Shown here in pieces: positions 1-6,672 of a stretch of 12,037 nt of DNA; position 1 is the stretch's first letter; every line of letters starts with the position of its first letter. A program made the translations under genes and the position numbers. The stretch comes from Chloroflexi bacterium RBG_16_57_11 (GTDB lineage: Bacteria; Chloroflexota; Anaerolineae; Anaerolineales; UBA4823): the NCBI GenBank assembly GCA_001795165.1, contig MGNS01000100.1, forward strand, positions 1-12,037, in the 5' to 3' direction. Below the pieces are notes generated by a model, which did not search any database, was not told the DNA's origin, and worked only from the letters and a program-made list of their open reading frames with translations.

Positions 1-981
1 ACGTGGAACTACGCCGATCCGAACCTCAACGAGATCTTGAACGGCGGGTTCCCGACCATCACCACCGTGGCGACCTCGGAGACGCTTGCTGTAACACCTC
101 CTCCGACGCCTCCACTACCTCCCTCCGGCCTGACAGTCACGGCAGAGGCCGGCCCGCAGGTCAGCCTGGCCTGGGTGGATGGCTCCCTAGATGAGACCGG
201 CTTCGTGGTCGAGCGGTCGACGGACGGCGGCGTCAACTTCTCCGTCCTGGCTACCCTGGGAGTCGACGCTATCAGCTATGTGGACCTGGCTATAACCGCT
301 GGCAACACCTACGACTACCGGGTGGCAGCCTTCAACGCGGGTGGCCCTTCGGCTTACTCGAACACGGCCAGCGCAACAATCCCTGGGCCTCAACCGCCGA
401 ATGCTCCGGACCAGCTGGCAGCAACGTTTGAGCCTGGCCCTCCACCACTCATCAACCTGCAATGGCAGGATAACTCTCTCGACGAGACCGGCTTCGTGAT
501 CGAACGGTCGACGGATAGCCTCAACTTCTCCTTCCTGGCTAACGTCGTCGCCAACGTTGTGGCCTACGATGACCTGGCTGTGTTCGGTGGCATCACGTAC
601 ACGTACCGGGTGGCGGCTTTCAACGCCAATGGCACCTCGGCCTACTCAGTCTCGGGTGCCGTGCTCGTACCTCCGGACGCAACGCCCCCGGCCGCGCCGT
701 CGGGCCTGTTTGTGACCAACCTCACCCAAACAACCCTGACACTCAACTGGCAGGACAACTCCAACAACGAGACAGGCTTCACCATCCAGAGAGCGACCAA
801 TAGCGGCTTTACCCAAGCCTTGGTGACCTTCAATGTTGGGGCTGGTATAAACTCCTACAATGATAGCGGGCTCAGAAGGAACCGACAGTACTTCTACCGG
901 GTACTTGCCTTCAACGGCTTCAACGGCGGAGCTGGCCCATTCCCGTGGTCGCCCACGTTGAACGTAACCACACCCAGATAG
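1..981 (+). CDS. Secreted protein with three FN3 domains (3' end only)
   Basis: The reading frame is open from the first base and ends at a TAG, so the start and N-terminal region lie outside the window; 326 residues are visible. After about 30 residues of unrecognised sequence (TWNYADPNLNEI...) and a Pro-rich linker come three fibronectin type III-like modules at roughly nt 118-390, 394-675 and 682-978. Each shows a core W near its start, an 'ETGF.I.R' strand and a 'Y.YRV.AFN' strand. Modules 1 and 2 are close copies: 'DETGFVVERSTD' and 'DETGFVIERSTD' even share most bases. FN3 modules in bacterial exoproteins usually act as spacers or in binding to polymers or surfaces, so the activity of this protein probably resides upstream. 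An upstream internal TTG at 37 is not a credible start because the frame continues through the window edge. It lies 145 nt before the next secreted protein. FN3 content is confident; the overall function is unknown. Confidence 0.85.
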   Translation, partial: TWNYADPNLNEILNGGFPTITTVATSETLAVTPPPTPPLPPSGLTVTAEAGPQVSLAWVDGSLDETGFVVERSTDGGVNFSVLATLGVDAISYVDLAITAGNTYDYRVAAFNAGGPSAYSNTASATIPGPQPPNAPDQLAATFEPGPPPLINLQWQDNSLDETGFVIERSTDSLNFSFLANVVANVVAYDDLAVFGGITYTYRVAAFNANGTSAYSVSGAVLVPPDATPPAAPSGLFVTNLTQTTLTLNWQDNSNNETGFTIQRATNSGFTQALVTFNVGAGINSYNDSGLRRNRQYFYRVLAFNGFNGGAGPFPWSPTLNVTTPR

Positions 982-991
982 ACCTAGTTTG

Positions 992-1025
992 AATTTGGGG
1001 GAGGGAGCATTCCCTCCCCCAAATT
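992..1025 (+). terminator. Strong stem-loop after the FN3 gene
   Basis: A perfect 15-bp inverted repeat (AATTTGGGGGAGGGA, loop GCAT, TCCCTCCCCCAAATT) begins 10 nt after the stop codon. There is no T-run after the stem on either strand, so it is not a canonical intrinsic terminator. It could stabilise the 3' end of the message or terminate with help from Rho. Confidence 0.6.
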
Positions 1026-1039
1026 GAAAATCGCTATGT

Positions 1040-1103
1040 AGGTCCGTGAGGACCTGAAAAATACAATGATGATAACAACGGAGAGCCAGTTGTGTTGCCT
1101 GGC
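1040..1103 (+). other. Two small hairpins in the leader of the propeller gene
   Basis: AGGTCC-GTGA-GGACCT (1040-1055) is a perfect 6-bp stem capped by a GNRA-type tetraloop. It is followed by GCCAG (1085-1089) and CTGGC (1099-1103), a second 5-bp stem. Both lie just upstream of the ATG at 1127, which has only a weak ribosome site, so they may affect translation. I could not match them to a known riboswitch. No convincing -35/-10 pair was found here. Confidence 0.3.
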
Positions 1104-1126
1104 ACAGAGCAAGAAAGTAGTACGAA

Positions 1127-2935
1127 ATGAAGTATAAAAAGCTCGCGATCAGCCTTTTAGTTATTCTACTGGCTGCCAGTGTGGCTGGGGCTTCCGGCTT
1201 TGAGACCGGCGCCAACCGCCTCTCCCGCCCCGGCGGTCAAAAGCTGGCGCCTGCGTTGATCGACTGGCAACAGGCCAACAGCAACGGCTTTGGTGATCCG
1301 CTGGAGCTGGAGGTAAGCGCATTAGAAGCCTTCAACGGCTACCTGTATGCCGGAACCTACAACCTGGTTTCTCCCGGTCCGGTGCCGGTTTTCGATGGCA
1401 CAAGGATCTACCGCTCCCCAGACGGGGTGACGTGGACCCCCGTTACAACACCGGGCTTCGCCAATCCACACGACTCCGCCGCGCCTGCCATCCTCGACTT
1501 CGTTGTTTTCGGCACACGGCTCTACGCCAGCACCGGCCGGGGAAACGCGGCCCAGATCTGGCGTGCTTCGAACGGCGTGAGCTGGGCGCCAATGGTTGCA
1601 GCAGGCTTTGGCGATGAAAATATCCATGATATCGCCGCCCTGGCCGTTTACAACAGCATGATCTACGCAGGCGCCAGCAGTCAGGTCAACGGCGCGCGGC
1701 TTTACAGCAGTGCCAGTGGGGATAGCAACACCTGGAATCCGGTTACGGCACCAGCCGCGACGATGGCTGGCGCCGGCGTCACCGGGTTTGCTACGTTCGG
1801 TGGCGCGCTGTACGCCGCAGTCGATTCCGAAGCGCCGGTGCAAATCTGGCGCACATCCGGCGGTGCCTGGGAGGTTGTTGTCAGCAACGGCTTCGGGGAT
1901 ACCAACACCACCTTGACCGGAGGTATGGCTGAGTTTGGCGGTTACCTGTATGTCGGCGCCGGTAATACGGTCAATGGCGCTAAGCTGTTTCGAACCAATG
2001 GCACGGGTTTCTCACCGGTCAGCGCATCTTTCACTGCAGATACGAACAACACGCAGGTTGAAATGGTGTCCGTGTTCGAAACTTATTTGTATGTCAGCGT
2101 GAAAAACACCGCGACCGGGCTCGAGGTCTGGCGTACGTCCGATCTTGTGACCTGGGAACAGGCCAATCTGGATGGCTTTGGTGATAGCAACAACACCAGT
2201 ACAAATCGGAGTCATGCCAGCGCAAATTTCCTGAACCGATTCTATGTTGGAACGTCGAACGTCGCGGCTGGCGGTGAGTTATGGCGAACCGTCTCCCTAG
2301 CTCCAACGGATATTCTGCTGACGAATAATACGGTAAATGAAAATTCACCGGTCAATACGATCATTGGCGCGCTTTCAGCAGCCAGTCCCGATCCGGGTTC
2401 AACCTTTACATTCAGCCTGGCGTGTGCGGTGGCAGGCGCAGACGATGCATCCTTCAATATCCTTGGTTCAAACCTGCGGACTTCTACGATTTTTAATCGT
2501 GAAGCAAAGTCCATCTATAATATTTGCATCCGTGTCACGGATCAGGGCCTTCTGACATTTGACGAGAACTTCGTCATCACCGTGAATAATGTCAACGAAG
2601 CGCCGACGGGTTGTTCGCTTTCCAATAATACAGTAGATGAAAAACAACCGGTCAACACTGTAGTCGGCGCATTGAGCGCGACCGATCCGGATGCAGGTTC
2701 GACGTTCACGTTCAGCCTGGCGTGTGCAGTGGCAGGCGCGGACGATGCTTCCTTCAACATCCTTGGTTCGAACCTGCGGACTTCATCGGTTTTTAATTTT
2801 GCAACGAAGTCCACTTACAATATCTGCATCCGAGTCATGGATCAGGGCGGGTTGACTTACGACAAGAACTACGCCATCACTGTTAATGTTAACCAAACAT
2901 CGACTTTGATTTATTTGCCGGTAGTAATTAGATGA
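1127..2935 (+). CDS. Secreted beta-propeller protein with two cadherin-like repeats
   Basis: The 602-residue protein starts with a Sec signal peptide (charged MKYKK, hydrophobic stretch, likely cut near residue 22). Residues about 60-390 hold seven repeats, each with a hydrophobic strand '[LIF]Y[AV][GSA]' (LYAGT, LYAST, IYAGA, LYAAV, LYVGA, LYVSV, FYVGT), several followed by 'IWR/VWRTS...W' strands. This fits a seven-bladed propeller, although the fold is inferred. Residues 393-492 and 493-592 are two cadherin-like (CA) repeats in tandem with 'VNE/VDE', 'ATDPDAGSTFTFSL' and 'VTDQG.LT.D' signatures; such repeats often bind calcium. The last residues, IYLPVVIR, resemble the short terminal tail common in secreted Chloroflexota proteins. 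The start is chosen because the signal peptide follows it directly; the ribosome site is weak (GAAAG). No catalytic residues were recognised. A role as a surface or matrix protein is inferred only. Confidence 0.85.
   Translation: MKYKKLAISLLVILLAASVAGASGFETGANRLSRPGGQKLAPALIDWQQANSNGFGDPLELEVSALEAFNGYLYAGTYNLVSPGPVPVFDGTRIYRSPDGVTWTPVTTPGFANPHDSAAPAILDFVVFGTRLYASTGRGNAAQIWRASNGVSWAPMVAAGFGDENIHDIAALAVYNSMIYAGASSQVNGARLYSSASGDSNTWNPVTAPAATMAGAGVTGFATFGGALYAAVDSEAPVQIWRTSGGAWEVVVSNGFGDTNTTLTGGMAEFGGYLYVGAGNTVNGAKLFRTNGTGFSPVSASFTADTNNTQVEMVSVFETYLYVSVKNTATGLEVWRTSDLVTWEQANLDGFGDSNNTSTNRSHASANFLNRFYVGTSNVAAGGELWRTVSLAPTDILLTNNTVNENSPVNTIIGALSAASPDPGSTFTFSLACAVAGADDASFNILGSNLRTSTIFNREAKSIYNICIRVTDQGLLTFDENFVITVNNVNEAPTGCSLSNNTVDEKQPVNTVVGALSATDPDAGSTFTFSLACAVAGADDASFNILGSNLRTSSVFNFATKSTYNICIRVMDQGGLTYDKNYAITVNVNQTSTLIYLPVVIR
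2303..2902 (+). repeat. Tandem 300-bp repeat encoding two cadherin-like modules
   Basis: Two consecutive 300-bp units, in frame, encode 100 residues each. For example, ttcagcctggcgtgtgc occurs at 2411 and again at 2711, an offset of exactly 300. The central 30 residues, from GSTFTF to NLRTS, are identical, while the ends have diverged. Each unit has cysteines at equivalent places (433/467 and 533/567). Confidence 0.9.
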
Positions 2936-3029
2936 GAAACTGTACCTTACGGTAAAAGGCACGTAATCCTGCGCCAGCCGTGATGTCAGCCGCAAGCAGG
3001 ACAGGATCAGAATATACAAAGGAGGCAAT

Positions 3030-3092
3030 ATGTTGATGACAAAATTGAATCTTCTACCCTTCTTTGAATTTCACTACCAGAAGCGGCTTTAA
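3030..3092 (+). CDS. Possible 20-residue leader ORF upstream of MCO1
   Basis: ATG at 3030 is preceded by AAAGGAGG (ending at 3025, 4 nt spacing), one of the best ribosome sites in the window. It encodes MLMTKLNLLPFFEFHYQKRL and then TAA, ending 22 nt before the multicopper oxidase start. No family is recognised. It could be a leader peptide coupling or attenuating expression of the oxidase, a small membrane-active peptide, or a decayed start region. Support is the ribosome site and position only; coding by chance is possible. Confidence 0.35.
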   Translation: MLMTKLNLLPFFEFHYQKRL

Positions 3093-3114
3093 AAATTAAA
3101 AAAGGGAGAAAGCC

Positions 3115-5172
3115 ATGATTACTCGGAGAGATTTTTTAAAACTGAGCGGAACAGGCATACTTTCACTTTATGCTGCTACCCACGGTAAATTTATCCTGCG
3201 CGCCAGGGCGCAAATCCCTGGAGGAACACTCGACCCACTCACGGTGAACAAGTACCAGACGCCTCTATTAATCCCTCCCGTAATGCCACGAGCCGGGACA
3301 ATCCCCGATCCGATGGGCAAGCCCATCGACTATTACGAGATTTCGATGCGCCAAATCACCCAGCAGATCCTGCCCGCCGGCTACCCGGCGACAACGGTGT
3401 GGGGCTACGGGGCGCTCAAGTCGGCCAGCAAGAAAGGTCTGCTGATCCACAACGCACCCTCGCTCACGATCGAGGCTGGTTGGAAACGGCCGGTGTGCGT
3501 CAAGTGGATCAACGAGCTGGTGGATGCTAATGGCAACTACCTGCCACACCTGCTGCCTGTTGATCCGACCCTGCACTGGGCCAATCCGCCCGGCGGGGTA
3601 GACGGTCGCGACTCGCGCCCTGACTTCAGTGAGACACCGGGTCCATACACTGGTCCAGTGCCCATCGTTTCGCACGTCCACGGCGCGGTGGGCGTGGGCG
3701 ACGAAAGCGATGGCTATACCGAGGCCTGGTATCTGCCGGCGGCGAACGATATCCCGGACGGCTATGCCACCGAGGGCACCTGGTACAACTATTTCGCCGG
3801 CAAAGCCCAGGCCGGCTATGGACAAATCTGGGGACCTGGTTTTGCCACTTTCCAATATCCCAACCACAACCGGGCTTCGACAGTCTGGTATCACGACCAC
3901 GCCCTGGGTATGACCCGCCTCAATGTGTATGCCGGTCCGGCCGGTTTCTACATCGTGCGTGGCGGACCATCCGGGGACAAAGCCGTGATGGACTCGCGCT
4001 TTGGCACGGTCGCCGTGCTGCCGGGTCCTGCTCCGATTGAGGGCGACAAGTTCCCACCCAACAAGACTTACTTCGAGATCCCGATCGCCATCCAGGACCG
4101 CTCATTCAATTCTGACGGCTCATTGTTCTATCCAAACACGCGCGAATTCTTCGATGAATTCGCTGGACCGTTCATCCCGGACAGCAACGTCTCGCCGATC
4201 TGGAACCCGGAGTTCTTCGGTAATATGATCATGGTCAACGGCAATACATGGCCTTTCCAGAAAGTCGAGCAGCGCCGCTATCGCTTCCGCTTCCTGAACG
4301 GCTGCCAGTCGCGCTTCCTGATCTTGGACTTCAGCCAGATCCCGGGCGTGGAAGTGTGGCAGATTGGCAACGAGGGCGGTTTCCTGGCCGCGCCAGTCAA
4401 CCTCACCGCCGACCACGGCAACCACCTGCTCATGGGTCTGGCAGAACGGGCTGATATGATCGTTGACTTCACCAACGTGCCAGTGGGCGCGCATCTCCTG
4501 GCCAACATCGGGCCGGACGAGCCGTTCGGCGGCGGCGTACCCGGTGTGGATTTCCTTTCGGCCGATCCGGGCTCAACCGGGCAGATCATGGCCTTCAACG
4601 TTGTACCGGCGGTTGCCCCCGACCCCACCACACCGCCACAGTACCTGGTGCTGCCTCCTATCGTACCACTTCCGGTCGAGACGAATTCACGCCGGCTGGC
4701 ATTGATCGAGTTGATGTCCAGTGTCCACGACGGGCCTTCTGAAGCCGTGCTGGGCAATGTGGATGCAGATGGCATGGCAATGCACAAGATGTGGGCCGAC
4801 ACGATCAGTGAGAACCCGGCTGTGGGCGATACGGAGGTGTGGGAGTTTTACAACTTCACCGCTGATGCTCACCCCATGCACGTCCACGAGGTTGTGTTCG
4901 AAGTCGTGGATCGTCAGGCATTGGTACTTGATCCCTTAACAGGTGAGCCTGTGCAGCCCGTCGTATTGGATGGAGCGCCGCGACCGGCTGAAGCCTGGGA
5001 AAGGGGCTTCAAGGATACAGTCATCGCTTATCCAGGTGAAGTAACCCGTATTCGGGCAAAGTTCGACAACTCAGGCACTTTCGTCTGGCACTGTCATATC
5101 GTGGAGCATGAAGATAACGAGATGATGCGGCCTTACCGTATCGGACCAATAGATCCAAACGCTCCGAGTTGA
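3115..5172 (+). CDS. Tat-exported multicopper oxidase, CotA/bilirubin oxidase-like (MCO1)
   Basis: A 685-residue laccase-type oxidase that would oxidise a substrate at a type 1 copper and reduce O2 to water at a trinuclear cluster. The N-terminus has a twin-arginine signal (RRDFLK, residues 4-9, cut near ARA-Q at 33), so it is exported folded, with its coppers. All four copper motifs are present: HVHG (187, 189), WYHDH (260, 262), HPMHVH (586, 589, 591) and HCHIVEH (659-665), with Cys660, His665 and axial Met670 spaced as in CotA. 'VKWINEL...LLPVDPTLHW' and 'DGYTEAW' also fit the CotA/bilirubin oxidase/phenoxazinone synthase group. It is longer than CotA (about 510 residues), with extra N-terminal and mid-protein segments. 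The start has GGGAG at 3104-3108. It lies upstream of, but probably separately transcribed from, the diheme/MCO2 operon. The substrate (metal, phenol or pigment) cannot be read from the sequence. Confidence 0.93.
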   Translation: MITRRDFLKLSGTGILSLYAATHGKFILRARAQIPGGTLDPLTVNKYQTPLLIPPVMPRAGTIPDPMGKPIDYYEISMRQITQQILPAGYPATTVWGYGALKSASKKGLLIHNAPSLTIEAGWKRPVCVKWINELVDANGNYLPHLLPVDPTLHWANPPGGVDGRDSRPDFSETPGPYTGPVPIVSHVHGAVGVGDESDGYTEAWYLPAANDIPDGYATEGTWYNYFAGKAQAGYGQIWGPGFATFQYPNHNRASTVWYHDHALGMTRLNVYAGPAGFYIVRGGPSGDKAVMDSRFGTVAVLPGPAPIEGDKFPPNKTYFEIPIAIQDRSFNSDGSLFYPNTREFFDEFAGPFIPDSNVSPIWNPEFFGNMIMVNGNTWPFQKVEQRRYRFRFLNGCQSRFLILDFSQIPGVEVWQIGNEGGFLAAPVNLTADHGNHLLMGLAERADMIVDFTNVPVGAHLLANIGPDEPFGGGVPGVDFLSADPGSTGQIMAFNVVPAVAPDPTTPPQYLVLPPIVPLPVETNSRRLALIELMSSVHDGPSEAVLGNVDADGMAMHKMWADTISENPAVGDTEVWEFYNFTADAHPMHVHEVVFEVVDRQALVLDPLTGEPVQPVVLDGAPRPAEAWERGFKDTVIAYPGEVTRIRAKFDNSGTFVWHCHIVEHEDNEMMRPYRIGPIDPNAPS

Positions 5173-5194
5173 GCGGATAATGTTGTGTTAGCAG

Positions 5195-5227
5195 CCTCCG
5201 GTACCGGAATCTGACCGGCGCCGGAGG
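5195..5227 (+). terminator. GC-rich hairpin after MCO1
   Basis: CCTCCGG (5195-5201) pairs with CCGGAGG (5221-5227). Inside, CCGG (5204-5207) pairs with CCGG (5215-5218) across a 2x2 internal loop, leaving the loop AATCTGA. It sits 22 nt after the MCO1 stop. No T-run follows, so it is a probable 3' end structure and not a classic intrinsic terminator. Confidence 0.45.
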
Positions 5228-5256
5228 GAACCCGAAATGTAATTTATATATGACAA

Positions 5257-5290
5257 TGTCCTTTATATAGGACAGATTTTCCGTTATTAT
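5257..5290 (+). promoter_or_regulatory. Candidate promoter with overlapping inverted repeat, diheme/MCO2 operon
   Basis: TTTATA (5262-5267) and TATTAT (5285-5290) are separated by 17 nt and could be -35 and -10 boxes. The inverted repeat TGTCC-N8-GGACA (5257-5274) covers the -35 box exactly, the classic position for a repressor operator. A start here would give a leader of about 155 nt before the ATG at 5455. The -35 match is modest (4 of 6). Confidence 0.4.
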
Positions 5291-5454
5291 GGAGGTCACG
5301 GATAAAGAAGACATAAAACAGCTAGTGTGATGAAGTACTCAAAAACAAGCCGTGAGACTACTCAGCGCCATCGCTCTCACTGAGATAAGACAAATATCCG
5401 GAATCCTGTTCGATAAAAATATTTTAGTATCAGAAGGAAATAGAGGAGGACAGA

Positions 5455-6630
5455 ATGAAAAAAACTATCTTAGTTTTCACAATACTGGCTCTGGCAACCG
5501 GTCTTTTTCTGATCGGCTACAATTCTTCCGCCCTAGCACAGGAACCAGTTCCAGATCCTGACAGCCTTATTACACTCGGTAAAGCCATCTTTTTCGACTC
5601 CAACCTCTCCCTTCCGCCTGGGCAATCCTGCGCAACTTGCCACGATCCTGAGGCTGGCTTTGCTGACCCGAACCACCTGGCTGTATCTCAAGGAGCCGTC
5701 CCAGGCCGAGTTGGCAACCGCAATGCACAGAGCATCGCCTATGCCATGTTCAGCCCGGCACTCTATTATGATGATACCAACCTGAGTCCTGCCATCCCGG
5801 AAGGTCAATATAAGGGTGGATTATTCTGGGACGGGCGCGCCAATACATTGGAAGACCAGGCCAAGCAACCGTTTCTCAATCCTCTCGAGATGCACAATCC
5901 GAACAAAGAGACCGTGGTCAGCGCGGTGCGCAGGGCTGAATATGCCGATCTCTTCAAAGCGGTCTTCGGCACCTCAGCGCTTAAAAACGTGGAGCTTGCG
6001 TACGAAGATATCACCCTGGCTCTGGCAGCTTATATGCGCTCGCCGGAGGTCAGTCCCTTTACATCGAAATATGACTATTGGAAGAAAGGAGAAGCTCAAT
6101 TCACAGAATCCGAGCTGAGAGGCTACATGTTGTTCCAACCTATGGGAAAAGGTCGCTGCGCAAACTGCCATGCAGAGGGAGCATTGGGGCTTTTCACGAA
6201 CTTCGGCCACCAAAACCTGGGCACGCCACGTAATCCGGAGCTGCCATACTATAACTTGCCTCCAGCGTTCAATCCGGATGGAACGAGCTACATCGATCGG
6301 GGGATAGGAGATTTCCTGCACAGTGCGGGTTATCCAGAAGAAGTGGCAGCAAAAGAGGATGGCAAAGTCAAGATTCCATCACTGCGCAACTGCGCCGTTA
6401 CCGCACCCTATACACACAACGGCTATCACCAGACGCTTCGCGAAGTCATCGAATTCAACAATACACGTGACCTGCCTGACGCAGGCTGGCCGGAGGCAGA
6501 GGTGCCGGAAACCGTCCACCGGCATCCGATGGCTATGCCAGGCACACTGGGTCGCCTCGGTCTGACGGACCAGGAGATCGACAATCTCGTGGCTTTTCTA
6601 AACACCTTGACCGACGGTTATCAGCCGTAA
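5455..6630 (+). CDS. Exported diheme cytochrome c peroxidase / MauG-family protein (CCP1)
   Basis: A 391-residue extracytoplasmic diheme c protein of the bacterial cytochrome c peroxidase/MauG family. The signal peptide is at about 1-29 (MKKTILVF...ALA-Q). Two CXXCH heme sites are present: CATCH (59-63) and CANCH (235-239). 'FWDGRANTLEDQA...NPLEM' carries a Gln135/Glu145 pair with the 10-residue spacing of the active-site Gln/Glu of Pseudomonas CCP and MauG. 'FTNFGHQNLGTP' and 'PSLRNCAVTAPYTHNGYHQTLREVIEF' are family hallmarks of the C-terminal heme domain. The family reduces peroxide or performs high-valent-heme oxidation of a partner protein; sequence alone does not distinguish these. Ribosome site AGGAGG (5444-5449). 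It is the first gene of a likely operon: the next gene starts 42 nt downstream and encodes a paralogue with a similar signal peptide and its first heme site at the same residue number. Confidence 0.93.
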   Translation: MKKTILVFTILALATGLFLIGYNSSALAQEPVPDPDSLITLGKAIFFDSNLSLPPGQSCATCHDPEAGFADPNHLAVSQGAVPGRVGNRNAQSIAYAMFSPALYYDDTNLSPAIPEGQYKGGLFWDGRANTLEDQAKQPFLNPLEMHNPNKETVVSAVRRAEYADLFKAVFGTSALKNVELAYEDITLALAAYMRSPEVSPFTSKYDYWKKGEAQFTESELRGYMLFQPMGKGRCANCHAEGALGLFTNFGHQNLGTPRNPELPYYNLPPAFNPDGTSYIDRGIGDFLHSAGYPEEVAAKEDGKVKIPSLRNCAVTAPYTHNGYHQTLREVIEFNNTRDLPDAGWPEAEVPETVHRHPMAMPGTLGRLGLTDQEIDNLVAFLNTLTDGYQP

Positions 6631-6660
6631 TAGAACACAAGGTTGGGAAATCAAAGAACC

Positions 6661-6667
6661 AAGGAGG
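6661..6667 (+). promoter_or_regulatory. Ribosome binding site fixing the CCP2 start
   Basis: AAGGAGG ends 5 nt before ATG 6673. The upstream in-frame TTG at 6643 has no such site and would add ten polar residues in front of the signal peptide, so 6673 is the start used here. Confidence 0.85.
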
Positions 6668-6672
6668 CTAAA

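Noticed and set aside
1024..1067. TTGAAA with TACAAT as a promoter for the propeller gene
   Set aside because: The spacing is about 32 nt, far from the usual 16-18, and no better -35 was found for the -10-like box.
1080..1126. Similarity of GCACAGAGCAAG to part of a GEMM (c-di-GMP) riboswitch
   Set aside because: Only a short fragment resembles the consensus; the required second half and flanking helices are absent before the ATG.
646..1215. Long minus-strand open frame opposite the FN3 gene end
   Set aside because: It runs opposite well-supported domains and crosses the hairpin at 992-1025; it shows no domain, signal peptide or ribosome site. It is a shadow of GC-rich coding sequence.
2967..3001. 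TCCTGC ... GCAGGA pairing after the propeller gene
   Set aside because: The stem is only 6 bp with a long, poorly paired interior and no T-run, too weak to call a terminator.
5352..5561. Plus-strand open frame overlapping the CCP1 start
   Set aside because: It has no ribosome site and runs out of frame into the CCP1 signal peptide; CCP1 itself has AGGAGG and a clear signal sequence.
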